Below, one piece after another: positions 37,566 to 48,357 of a stretch of DNA of 64,000 nt. The translations under genes and the position numbers were made by a program. The stretch's first letter is position 1. Each line of letters starts with the position of its first letter. This stretch comes from Euryodendron excelsum (Eukaryota; Streptophyta; Magnoliopsida; Ericales; Pentaphylacaceae), in assembly GCA_033060915.1 (NCBI GenBank), contig CM065384.1:34628501-34692500 (forward strand), written 5' to 3'. The notes beneath the pieces are model-generated. The model made no database searches. It worked only from the letters and a program-made list of their open reading frames with translations, and had not been told where the DNA came from.

Positions 37566-37703
37566 GTCAGTGGCTTTCTATTGGCTCGTTCTGCAGCTTT
37601 TGCTCAGAGGAGATGGACGATGTTATTCAGTGTGCTGAAGTGGTTCTCAATTAGGATGATTGTGGCCAAAAAAACTCATTTCAGAGACAAGCAGAGATGT
37701 TGA

Positions 37704-40157
37704 TTGGAAAACCAGAAAACAAAATATTTCCTTCAGAAAATGCAATTGTATTACTAGTAAGTGCTGCCCGACTGAACACCGTGTGCAGTTTTAGAGTAGG
37801 AGTTTTTCGCTTGATGTATATATAGTAGCAGTTTATATATATGTCCTGGCTTCAGCTCTACTAGCTGGAGGTTGGAAGAGGTCATTTTTCTTTGGGCTTG
37901 ATTATAAATGTGTAGATGTTTTTACCGGCGGTGGACATCAACTAAAGCTCGAGATTGAGGCTGTAAAAGGAGCTGCATAGAAGTTCAGTAGCTTTCATAC
38001 CAACTCTTCATTTTGAATGGAAACATTGGTTTAATAGAAAATGGGGTGAGAAATTGAATTATGTTATAGCATTGTTTCTTTCTAGTATGATGTGAATGGA
38101 ACTCAACAATGTAGACTTTGTGCCTTGGCATGCTGATGGTGGCAATAATGATAATAAACTAAGATTATATAAATTACTTGATCATCTCCTTCTAACCAAG
38201 ATTCTCTTACGTATTTTATTTCTCAGCCCAACTGTGCCTTGACTAAGAGCATTTGATATTAGGCCATACTAACCATGAATCCTACCAAATCAAGAAAAAT
38301 AACTAGATAACTTCAAGCCCTTCTCCTCAGAAGACTTTGCTAAGTCCATTCAAAATCTTTCATTGGTTCATCAAGCATCATCATCTAGTGTCTGCCTCCC
38401 TATGCAGTAATGCTTCTATGGCCCAGTGCTGCTCAATTTGTATGTATTCTATAAATTTGTTTAGCATTTCAGAGTATCGACAAGTTGAGAGGTCAGTTTC
38501 TTTGACTATCCTTTCCCTATTACCCCCTTTTTATTTGCGTGAGATTCTTTTGACTATTCTCCCTAAATCACTAACCTAACGCAATATCAATGATCTGTGG
38601 TGTTTGATAGGGCTCAAAGGGGCAGTTAATCCCCTCAAGTTTTTATAAACTTTATTTTTTGTTTTAATTTTATAAATATTTTTTAATTTGCCCTCTTAAA
38701 ATTTATATACCTTATTTTAAATAGTTGTCACTTTAAAAACCACTTTATACTTTATATATAGCAGAATATATACATGAACTCTTCTAATATATAAAAGCAA
38801 TAGCATGAAAGTTGCGTATCTTTTTCACTTGGTAAAAATATTCTTAAAATTTTTGAAATTTATAGATTTATTTCAATTTATTAATTGAATCAATTAAAGA
38901 TAATTTTGATCATTTAAATTCTTTCTGTAACTAAATGTGAGTTTTTCTTTTCTCTCGCGTTTCTATAACTGTTGTAAGAGAGTTGTACACACATCGAGTG
39001 TTCAACTTCTAATACATTAATATGAAAGCCAAGTGATTAATTATTACCCGTTGATTGAATTTTCTGATACACCATTGATTATGACTACTAATAGTGTATG
39101 ATAATGCTAACCAAGCCTATATAACTAGATATACTTTAATTTTAGTTAGAATTATTCTTTTTTATATTTTATTTTCTAAGCGCACTTGTGTCCTTGAGAG
39201 TATGAGTCTATTTGATATAGCTTAAATTTAGTTTTTTTTAGTTTATAAGTAAAAAATAAATAAATAAATAATTTTTTTACTTATGAAACTGAAAAATACT
39301 TAAAAAAATTATACTAAACAAGTCCTAAGAACATGTAGAGGGCATTTGATATTAGGCGATATTAACCACAGAATTAATTAGATAACTTGAAGCCCTTCTA
39401 GATTCTTTTGACTATTCTTCCTAAACACGCTAATCTTGCGCAATATCAATACTCAGCAAATTCAAAAAAGACAAAAGGGCATGACATCATTCCTCAAAAA
39501 GTACGCAAACAGTGTACGCCTTTAGGTGCATAGAAGAAAATAAAAATTATTTTCCTCTGTATTTTGTACTTCGAGAAACGCTAAGGACCCCTTACTTTTT
39601 CCACATGCTCTAGAAACTCACTCACTGCTATTGAAATTTAGTTGATGTGGGGGCAAGACTGAAGGACAGCTACCTAGCACTTCTCTCTAATTATAGGAGC
39701 AAAATTCAAAGTTTTTCATAATCTTTTGTTTTTTGAACTTTACTTTCTTTTTAAATATATTTTCAAATCCTTTCTCTGAAAAGTCCAAGGTTTATTTGTT
39801 TATCTACAACTCTACGCTCTTGTAGTCATATTTGGTTAGTGCTCTTTGAAAAGGACTTATCGGCATTATAGCATTATCTTCTTAGCTGAGATCGTTTTAT
39901 TTATAGAAAATCACAGAAAAAATATTGATAAAACAAAATTTGATTTGTTTTTTAATGGGTGTGTAATCTAAAGTGAAAAATAGTCTCTACTCTCTAGTTT
40001 TTTCTTTTTTGTCTTCGAATTTCAAGTGAGAAATTTTTTTTTTTTTTTCATTTTCCTTCCAACCCACAAAGTTCCAAACAGCTTATAATGCTTTTTCGAA
40101 AACCATTCTTGGCAAAATCGCAAGGGGAGCGACTAGCGAGTGTGCTGAGTGTGCTTC
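37704..40157 (+). repeat. 3' flank of gene B (uninterrupted copy)
   Basis: Paralogous to 4966-5656 plus 10469-12099 after gene A, without the 4.8-kb insertion. It ends near 40157 at a junction where the flank sequence starts again (see next entry). No gene is seen; the short ORFs are not conserved between copies. Confidence 0.8.
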
Positions 40158-41075
40158 TAGTATAATGTTATCGCATTGTTTGTTTCTAGTATAATGTGAA
40201 TGGAGCTCAACAATGTAGACTTTGTGCCTTCGCATGCTGATGGTGGCAATAATGATAATAAACTAAGATTATATAAATTACTTGATCATCTCCTTCCAAC
40301 CAAGATTCTTTTGTATATTTTCTCTCAGCCCAACTGTGCCTTGACTAAGAGCATTTAGATGCATTTGATATTAGGCCGTACTAACCATGACCCCTATCAA
40401 ATCAAAGAAAAATAACTAGATAACTTCAAGCCCTTCGCCTCAGAAAACTTTGCTAAGTCCATTCAAAATCTTTCATTGGTTCATCAAGCATCATCATCTT
40501 CTGGTGTCTGACTCAGCAATAATGCATCTATGACTCAGTGCATCTCAATCTGTTTTATTTACCATTTCAGAGTATTGACAAGTTGAGAGGTCAGTTTCTT
40601 TGACTATACTGTCCTACAACCCCGTTTTATTTGCGTTATTTTCTTTGTACCTAACGGCATATCAATCATCCAGGGCGCAGCTACACAGGGCTCAAAAGGG
40701 GAAGCTGATCCCCTCTAATTTTCCAAAATGTTACTTTTAGCTACAATTTTTAAAATATTTTTTAATTTGTCCTCTGAAAATTTATGGGGCCCGTTTGGCT
40801 CTGCTTTTTTGTTTTGCTTTTTTGGGCTGTATTTTTTTGGCTTATAAGCAATAAAGTCAACAAATTTTAGCCTTTTGCTTCTTTTTTTTTTTTTTTTGGC
40901 TTTTCTACTTGCCTCAACTTATAAAAGCAACAAAATTAAAAAATTTTGGCTTTTTTTTTGGGCCTTATAAGCTAAAAAAGTAAAATATAAAAAGCTATAC
41001 CAAACAGATCCTAAATACTCTATTCAATAGTTATTTTGCTTTGAATACCATTTTACTTCATCTAGTATATATACC
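40158..41075 (+). repeat. Second, tandem copy of the CBP60 3' flank, first part
   Basis: From about 40180 (GTTTCTAGTATAATGTGAAT) the sequence repeats 38085 onward, showing a tandem duplication of the flank. A MITE-like piece sits at about 40782-41012, and an LTR element interrupts the copy at 41075; it resumes at 47258. Confidence 0.8.
40782..41012. mobile_element. Probable MITE (GGGCCCGTTTGG..CCAAACAGATCC)
   Basis: Absent from the paralogous flank at about 38700. The ends are partly complementary (GGCCCGTTTGGCT against CCAAACAGATCCT), with inner TTATAAGC motifs. The target duplication is not clear, so the superfamily is not assigned. Confidence 0.55.
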
Positions 41076-41560
41076 TGTGAGATAAAGATTCTGCATTCAT
41101 CAAATCAGAGCCAGTCCACTAAGAGTGGTAGAGCTGACCTCCTAAAAAAGAGACTCAGAATAAGTCACAAGCCGACCAGCATGAAAGTAAGCCCAGTGGA
41201 TAAAGAACTCCAATTTGATAGAGGAAAAGACTCAGAAAGATTAGTCCAATCTACTCCTACACCAATCCAAAAGTGGTCAACTCCTAGAATAAGAAAGAAT
41301 ATCACTCCTAAAAGAAGTGCAGCATTCGAAACCTATAAATACACCATGCAACTAAGAAGTAAGGTATGCACAACTGAGTGCTATAATAGATTTCTTTCTT
41401 TCAATTAATTAAGGTTAAGTTTGTCTGATTTAATCATCGGAGTGCCATCGGCCCAAAGAAGGTCGACGCATTCTCACTATGTTCTGCTCTTGTAGGCTCT
41501 CTGATGTTCATCTTGGAGGTTCGTGGGAACAGATTGAGCTTACAAAAAATTCTTTCTGCA
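41076..41560 (+). repeat. Left LTR (485 bp)
   Basis: Aligns with 46777-47257 over its full length with many substitutions, so the insertion is not recent. A TATA-like CCTATAAATACACCATG is at 41331 and is conserved in the right LTR (about 47031). Confidence 0.92.
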
Positions 41561-42759
41561 ATTGGCATTATCTGTGGGAAGCCTTAAAAAAAAAAGACGA
41601 ATACAGAGAGCACCAGAGCAGGAATGGTTTCACAAGCTTTGCACTCGCAAAGTCATGCTACTTCAGGTGGCAAAGTACCTTAGGAGTATTCGAAGAATTC
41701 AGCTCATTGCTGGGCCTGGGGAAACCGCCAACTCCACTTAGAAATCTACTGTATGATGCCTGACCTACCGGTAGAAGAAATCCAGAGAGGACCTCGTACA
41801 ATGAGCAACCCCCTGCTACTGGGGAATGACCCTTGGAGGGGCTCAAACCCTGGAGTCTCAAAAGAAGAACCTCGAGGTTTTTTACCAAACTAATTCATAT
41901 TTTTAAATTTATTCCCAAAATATCAATTTGTTAAATGTTATTCCCTAAATACTTTAAAACGCAATTTATTATTGCGTTTTTTTTAAAACGCAACTCTAAA
42001 TTGCGTTTTTTTGAAAAACTCAATTACAAATTGAGTTTTTCATAAAAAAAAATTATTTATTTGTAAATACGAAATTACTAAATATAATTTATATATATGT
42101 TTATAAATTTACAAAACTAATTTTAAATTATTTTTTACTATTTAAAAATTATTAAAATCATTGTTAAAATAATTTTTTTAATCCATTTATGTCAAATTTA
42201 TGATAATAATATATTAATTTAAATTAAAATATTTTTAAATTTTACTAATTATAAATTATTTACTAATTTTTATGAATTTAACGTAAATTTATTTCCATTA
42301 AGAACATGTTGTTAATAATTATGAAAATACTAATTTTTAATTTCGTTTTTAAAAATTGAGTTTTTTAATAAAAAAATAAATTATCTAATTCTTATTTATT
42401 TCTAAATACGAAATTACTAAATACAATTTATATATATGTTTATAAACTTGCAAAACTAATTTTAAATAATTTTTTACTTTTTACGAATTGTTTAAATAAT
42501 TTTCCTCATCCATTTATGTTAAATTCATGAAAATAATTTACTAATGTAAATTAAAATATTTTTAATTTTTTCTAATTTTTACAAATTTAACATAAAATTA
42601 TTTAAACAATTCGTAAATTATTGAAATAATTCATTCATTATTTTAACAAAGATTTTCAATAAGAACATGTTTTTAATAATTAATGAAAAATATTAATTTG
42701 AAAACATTTATTTAGAACACGTTTGTAGTGGAATGTCATACAACATTCTTAGCAACCAA

Positions 42760-42972
42760 AACCCTAACCGTAGCAGACCTAAGGCACCAATGCCTTAACT
42801 AGAGCCCTAACCCTAGAAGCAGCAGTAAGTTTTATGGACCATGTTCATAACAACACAATGGTTTGCTACCAATGCAAAACATAACCCTAACCGTAACCAT
42901 AACCCTAACCCTAACCATATCCGTAGCCTAACCCTAACTCTATCCTTAACCTAACCTTAACCTTAACCTCAT
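42760..42972 (+). repeat. CCTAAC/CCGTAAC degenerate short repeat
   Basis: A run of CCCTAACC, CCGTAACC and CCATAACC units, densest at 42884-42970. It resembles telomere-like sequence but is not the CCCTAAA plant unit. Confidence 0.75.
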
Positions 42973-43114
42973 CAGCCCGCTAGCCTAGCCCAATTTTTAG
43001 GTGGCCATTGGCTCACCTGGCATTTTGGAGAATAAATTTTAGGAATGAAGTTTGCCAATTTGATATTTGGGAAATAAATTTAAAAATATAACTTATTTTG
43101 TTTAAAAAAAACTC

Positions 43115-43620
43115 ATTAATGATCCACTCATACCCAATAATGATCGAAATGATGACAATCGACTCCGTCTAAAAATGGAAGAATATAATAAATAATGCAT
43201 GCAAATAAAAATGATGTCACATATGCGTACAAATAAAAATATCTTTTACAATACAAAAGTCTAAAAATGGCTTCCAGTATAACATCTTCGACTGCGTCTG
43301 TTTCTCTATCCTCTACGAAGGCCCGTGTTGTGCTGCTCGTCCTGAGCAACCTGTGCTCCCCCATCATCATCTGTGTCATGAGTACCCGTAACATCAACAC
43401 GAAGACTATACACCTGTGGTGGATAGACTCCGGGTACCTGCATCACTTGTGACGGCCCAGCATCATAAGTCGAAACAGCATATCCACTGTGAAAATCATG
43501 GCCCCCATAATCAGAACTAGCAGCTACAAATGGATCGTAACTATGACTCGTGTCAGCCTGGAAAAAAATTGGAGACATATTTATTTTTTTAATTAATTTT
43601 TAGAGAGTGAGTGAGAGGGA
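43115..43620 (-). pseudogene. Remnant of a PMD (MAIN-like) gene 3' end
   Basis: The minus strand is open from 43578 to 43306 (YDPFVAASSDYGGHDFHSGY ... QVMQVPGVYPPQ) and then, past a stop, ends RNRRSRRCYTGSHF. This tail resembles the MKDRRPPPCGTGGHV end of the PMD gene in the 12.1-kb MULE. Only the low-complexity C-terminal part is left, so the match rests on a short motif and on both being in MULEs. Confidence 0.5.
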
Positions 43621-44189
43621 AGTTAACTAGGTAAGTATAATGAAACTAAGCCATTCCATGTCAATAAGTTGTTGGAGATGAATTTCATTCTTGTTCAAAC
43701 TCATCCCAGAATACATGATTAAAATGATGAAAAAATCAACCTTTCCAGCTTTGAAACTTAAGGTCATTGTTTTTCAAGCAACCATTTGACCAAATAAATT
43801 CACAGTAAAAAAATTCAGTCGAGACGTCGTTCTTATGTTTGGTGACTGCTATAAATTTTGCTTTATCTCTTCCAAATATATATTCTGACTTGTAAATAAA
43901 TTTTGCATTTTTATAATAATTTTGTAAAAATAAATAAAACAAATATTTCTATTACACACTTAAACAAAACAAACAAGATAAGTAAATTTTATAAAAACTT
44001 ACCAAAAAATAAGGTGACTGTCGAAGTACAAGTATTTGTCAGAGTGACGGGGCTAATGAAGATCACTACATTAGAATTAATTATAATATTAGTGATTTTC
44101 AAATTAATATATAAAGTTATTATATATTAAAAAAAATACAATCACTTACCTACTTTGAATTTTTTGCTAAGAATGAGGTGTTGAAAAAA

Positions 44190-44560
44190 TAAAAAAATAA
44201 GAGAGTGAGAAAGAAAGAGAAGGCTACTAAGAAAGAAAAAATTTAGAGAGTGAGTGAGAGGGAAGAGAAGGAGAAAGAGTGAGGAGGCAGTGTGAAAATA
44301 GTAAAAGAGAGAAGGAAAAAGGGAGGGACGTGAGGGAGAGAGGGGGGTCGTTGGCAAAGTAAGGGAGAGAAGGAGAAAGGGGAGGTAGCAGAGAAAAGAA
44401 AGGGGGAGAGGGGGCAGCAAAAGCTTGACATGAGGGAGAGAAGGGGGGCCTGGCAAAGGAAATAAGGGGGGGGCCCTGGCAGAGAAAATAAGGGGGGAGG
44501 GGCAACAGAAGCTTGGCATGAGGGAGAGAATGAGAAGGGGGGGCCGGCAAAGTGAGGACG
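44190..44560 (+). repeat. GA-rich purine tract
   Basis: About 370 bp almost entirely purine on the plus strand (GAGAGGGAAGAGAAGGAGAA and similar), inside the nested MULE. Overlapping minus-strand open frames (Ser/Pro/Leu-rich) are composition artefacts. Confidence 0.85.
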
Positions 44561-45169
44561 TGAAAGTGTGATAGAGATTCGTGATACCAAAAAAAACAAC
44601 GCAGTTTGAGATTGCGTTTTACAGAAAAACACAGTTCAAGATTGTGTGTTACAGAAAAACGCAACTTTGAACTGCGTTTTTTTTTTTATAAAAACGCAAT
44701 TTTAAATTGCCCTTTAAAGTATTTAGGGAATAACATTTGCTAAATTGATATTTTGGGAATAAATTTACAAATATGAAGTAGTTTGGTAAAAAAACCGAAC
44801 TTAGAAGATGCGACTAGGAGATCTCCGACCTAAGAACAAAGATCAGGACGATTAGAGACGAGATCGCCAATCAAAGAGATCAGAGAGAAGGACGGAGCCG
44901 GCATTGACGCAGAAATAAAGATCAGCACAAGCACCGCTTAATTTACAAGAAGAGGAAGACGAAATCTAGAAGCTCGAGTGTTCTTTCTGCCAAGCATCCT
45001 AGAAGTCATACCTCCAGCACTAGACACAGGACAGGTTCTCGCACTAGAGGTCAGGCACTTGAGCGAAGAGATCAAGAAGACCTTACTTGGTGGCTGAACA
45101 ACCAATTCAAGGGAAGAATCATGCAACCCAAAGGTAGAACTGCTCGAGATGTAGCGAGGAAAGCTTTGG

Positions 45170-45665
45170 AGTAGATAACCGCTTCCTCGTTCACATATGA
45201 TATAGATAGGCGCCGACCTTACTGGAAACTTATGCCACCAAGGTTCACTCCATTTGACGGGAAGTTAGATCCCATCAGCTGTGTTAGGCACTATAAACAG
45301 ATGATGACTTATAGAGCGAGGACGAGTCCCTGATGTGCCAAGTTTTTCCATCTAGCTTAGGGGAATCGACTTTTCACTAGTTTAATAAGCTGCCCTTAGG
45401 AACGGTTGGTAGTTGGAAACAGTTGGCCGAACTCTTCAACGCAAGATTCATAGCCAACAGCAAGCAGCCAAAGAAGTAGACTATTTGTTGATAATGCAGA
45501 AGAAAGAATATGAAGGATTGAGGCAGTATGCGAGACGCCATTGGGAGGTTTACAACGAGATTGAAGAGTACATCGAGTAGCTCGCGGTTGCACAATTTAA
45601 GATCAGCCTGCCCAGAGAGCACCGCTTGAGACAATCTCTTACAAAGAGTTTGGTCCTGCTTAAGT
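45170..45665 (+). pseudogene. Retrotransposon gag fragment
   Basis: Plus-strand reading with frameshifts gives a Ty3/gypsy gag (retrotrans_gag) sequence: RFTPFDGKLDPISCVRHYKQ MM, a FPSSLGESTFHWFNKLP-like stretch, then SWKQLAELFNARFIANSKQP and LRQYARRHWEVYNEIEEY. It is broken by at least one frameshift at about 45330 and by stops (for example at about 45580). This is the only protein remnant of the LTR element. Confidence 0.75.
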
Positions 45666-46690
45666 CAGGTAGGTCGGCCAAAGAATGACCATCTCCAACA
45701 ACCAAGTTTAGAAGTTTGGTCCTACCTAAGTCTAGTAGGTTGGCCTAAGAATGGCTACCCCCAAAAACCAAGTATAAAAGCTTGCCTTGCCAAAATCTGG
45801 TAGGTCGGCCCAAGAATGGTTAAGCTCAAAAACCAAGTAGAAAGCTTGATCCTACCTAAATTAGACAGGTTAGCCGAAGAATGGCCAACCTAAAAACCAA
45901 GTTTAGAAGCTTGGTCTTGCGTAAGTTAGACAAATTGCCCTAAGAATAGCCAACCAAAAAGCCAAATTTAGAAGCTTGGTCCTGCCTAAGTCAGGCAAGT
46001 CGCCCCAAGAATGGCCAAGCTCAAAAAATCTAAACGTTCAAAGATTGGTCATGCCTAAGTCAAGAAGGTTGGCCTAAGAATGGCCAAAGCGAAAGCCTAA
46101 GCGTTCAAAGCTTAGTCTCGCCTAAGTTTGGCAGGTCGGCTTAAGGATAGCCAAAGCAAAAATCAAGTAAAAAAGCTTGGTCCTACCTAAGTTTGTAGGT
46201 CAACAAGAAAACTTGTTCCTACCTAAGTTGGGTAGCTTAGCCAAGGAAGGCCAGAATAGAAAAACTAAATAGAGAGTTTGGTCCTCCCTAAGTTTGGTAG
46301 GTTAGTCACAGAAGGCTAGAAGAAAAAACAAGCAAGGAGTTTGGTCTTACCTAAGTTTGGTAGGTCTGTTCGAAGAGAGTCAAGAAAACCCAAGTAGAGA
46401 GCTTGGTCCTACCTAAGTTTAGTAGGTCGGGCAAAGAAGGCCTGGAGAGAAAACAGAGAGTTTGGTTCTACCTAAGTTTGCTAGGTCGGCTTGAATAGAG
46501 TTAAGAAAAACCAAGCAGACAGCTTGGTTCTACCTAAGTTTGGTAGGTCGACTCAAAAAGAGTTAAAGAAAGACCGAGTGAAAAGTTTAGTCCTTCTTAA
46601 GTGTAGAAGGTCGGCCGAAGAAGGTCGAAGATAAAAACTAAGTGTTGAATTTAGTCCTACCTAATTTTGGTAGGTTGGCCAAAGAAGGCC
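45650..46690 (+). repeat. 60-70-bp tandem repeat near the 3' LTR, about 16 copies
   Basis: Units of the form AGCTTGGTCCTACCTAAGTT-TGGTAGGTCGGCCAAAGAA repeat with about 60-70 bp spacing and considerable divergence. Tandem repeats between coding part and 3' LTR are common in the Tat-lineage gypsy elements of plants. Confidence 0.85.
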
Positions 46691-46776
46691 TAGGTTAAAA
46701 AGATTGTCATTATCAGCACAATACAACCCTTGTCGGCCAAGCTTGGCCAAATAAGGCGCAAGGGCTGGGGGGTAAT

Positions 46777-47257
46777 TGTGGGATAAAGATTTCGCATTCC
46801 CCAAATCAGGGTCAACCCACCAAGAGTGGTAGGGCCAACCTCTCAAAAAAGAAGCTCAGAATAAGCCACAAGTTGACTTGCATGAAGCAAGTCCAGGGAA
46901 TAAAGAACTCTAATTTGATAGAGAAAATAACTCAAGAAGATTAATCCAATCTACTCCTACACCAACCTAAGAGTGGTTAACTCCTAGAAGGAGAAAAAAT
47001 ACCATTTCTAGAAAGAGTGGGGCCTCTGAAGCCTATAAATACACTATGTAACTAAGAAACAAGGTACCTATAATTGATAGTTAGAATATTTCTTTCTTTT
47101 AATTCATTAAGGTTAAGTTTGTCTGACTTAATAATCGGTGTGTCATCGGCCCAAAGAGGGTCGATGCATTCTCATTGTCTTCTGCTCTTGTAGGCTCTCT
47201 GGTATTGATCTTGGAGGTTCGCAGAATGAATCGAGCTTATAAAAAATCTCCTCTACA
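46777..47257 (+). repeat. Right LTR (481 bp)
   Basis: Matches the left LTR 41076-41560; it is followed by the ATACC target duplication. Confidence 0.92.
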
Positions 47258-47458
47258 ATACCATATATATATATAATCAAAGTAATTAATTATTGCTTCT
47301 TGAATGAATTTTCTGACTACACCTTGACTATGACTATTAATCTATGATAATGCTAACAAAGACTATATAACTACATGTACTTTAATTTTACGTAGGATTC
47401 TATTACATATTTTATTTCTAAGCCCACTTATGCCTTGACTAAAGAGCACTTAGATATA

Positions 47459-47776
47459 ACTATCAAGGTGCCCATTGAATTGGTTTCAACAATTGAGTTT
47501 AAAACTTGACTCTTCTTTTAACGGTCGCGTATTTGAACTCGTTTGTGATAGTAGTTGCGTAAATCACATACTACTAAAAAGGAACTGAATGTGATTTGCA
47601 ATTTGGTAAGAATATAGTGACAAATTCGCTTTTCTTAAATCAGTACTTATAACTCAAATTGAATATTTCATAACCTATAATGGGTGACAATTTCTATAGG
47701 CACACCTAAAGTGGATTGCTACCCTGATCCATCCTTCTCAGTTCCCACCTTTTTCTCATAAGTACAAAAAAAAAAA
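47459..47776 (+). mobile_element. Poly-A retroposon (SINE-like)
   Basis: Absent from the paralogous flanks. Ends in a run of 12 A, and the flanks AGAGCACTTAGATATA (47443-47458) and AGAGCATTCAGACGATATA (47777-47795) look like a diverged target duplication, as made by LINE machinery. A weak B-box-like TATTTGAACTC is at about 47530. It may be an old SINE or a processed RNA. Confidence 0.5.
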
Positions 47777-48357
47777 AGAGCATTCAGACGATATAAACTA
47801 ACCACGACCCTACAGAATTAATCAGAGAACTTTAAGCCCTTCTTCTAGATTTTTATTGACTATTCTTCCTAACAGCTTAGCTTGCGCAATATCAATGCTC
47901 AGGAAATCCCAAAAAAGACAAAAGGGCATGACATCATTTCTCAAAAAGTACGCAAATCATGTATACCTTTAGGTGAATCGAAGAAAATAAAAATTATTTT
48001 CCTCCGTATTTTGTGCTTCTGACTATAGGAGATAAATTTAAAGCTTTTCATAATTTTACCTTTTTTGAACTTTTTTGGGAAATCTAAAAAAAGGTTTATT
48101 ATTTTATCTTTAATTCTACATTCTGGTAATCCTTTTTGGTTAGTGCTCTATTGTTTTTTTTAGTGTGTTAAAAGAGATTATATTAAAAAAGGTCTAAGAG
48201 ATTACAGAAAACGAATCAAATTCTTGACCTCGTTAAGAGAGGTCAGGATTCTGATAAACTATGCTAGTCAAGATTTTGATAAACTATACTAGCTTTAGTT
48301 GGTTATTTTAGAGCTCTATGAAAAGGACTTACTGGCATCAAAGTATCATCTTTCTAA

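Larger units (their letters stand above)
24522..37703 (+). pseudogene. CBP60: CBP60 gene B, chimeric and disrupted, with 14 linker repeats
   Basis: Exons aligned to gene C: 24522-24622, 24833-24912, 27184-27242, 27330-27820, 33294-33454, 34331-34537 and 34662-37703. Three lesions are visible. The start codon used by C (ATG at 50031) is GTG here at 24522, with the next in-frame ATG at 24594. Exon 2 has one extra base (GATAAACGAGG against GATAATGAGG in C), which shifts the frame into a stop in exon 3. The last exon has TAA at 37035-37037 in place of CAA. Exons 3-6 are otherwise open and keep the CBP60 core ([31 protein letters not shown]). The stop lies in the last exon, so a transcript made from an alternative start could give a protein with 11 linker repeats and no calmodulin-binding helix. 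After the stop, two more full units and the helix [18 protein letters not shown] remain open to TGA at 37703. The 5' part resembles C and the 3' part A. Confidence 0.85.
41876..44796. mobile_element. Nested 2.9-kb MULE derivative
   Basis: Terminal inverted repeats of about 110 bp (41876-41985 and 44690-44796; both read GGTTTTTT-ACCAAACTA from the outside and continue through TTATTCCCAAAATATCAATTT). A 9-bp target duplication, GAACCTCGA at 41867-41875 and GAACTTAGA at 44797-44805 (7 of 9), is typical of Mutator. Inside are subterminal hairpins, AT-rich filler, CCTAAC-type repeats, a third copy of the terminal repeat (about 43020-43110), a reverse-strand PMD remnant and a GA-rich tract. There is no transposase, so it is non-autonomous. 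Confidence 0.85.
41076..47257 (+). mobile_element. LTR retrotransposon, gag-only (TR-GAG-like), Ty3/gypsy type
   Basis: Target duplication ATACC at 41071-41075 and 47258-47262. Left LTR 41076-41560, right LTR 46777-47257, both starting TGTG-GATAAAG and ending CA. After the left LTR, ATTGGCATTATCTGTGGGAA resembles the ATTGGCGCCGTCTGTGGGAA found at the primer-binding site of plant gypsy elements. Before the right LTR is a purine-rich AAGGGCTGGGGGG. The interior has only a gag fragment (about 45170-45660) and a 3' tandem repeat; no protease, reverse transcriptase or integrase is visible. A MULE derivative is nested inside (41876-44796). Confidence 0.92.

Noticed and set aside
42884..42970. Interstitial telomere
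   Set aside because: The units are CCTAAC/CCGTAAC mixtures, not the plant CCCTAAA unit, and lie inside a MULE.
44142..44664. Three overlapping minus-strand Ser/Pro/Leu-rich ORFs
   Set aside because: They come from a GA-rich purine tract; all three frames are open, with no domain.
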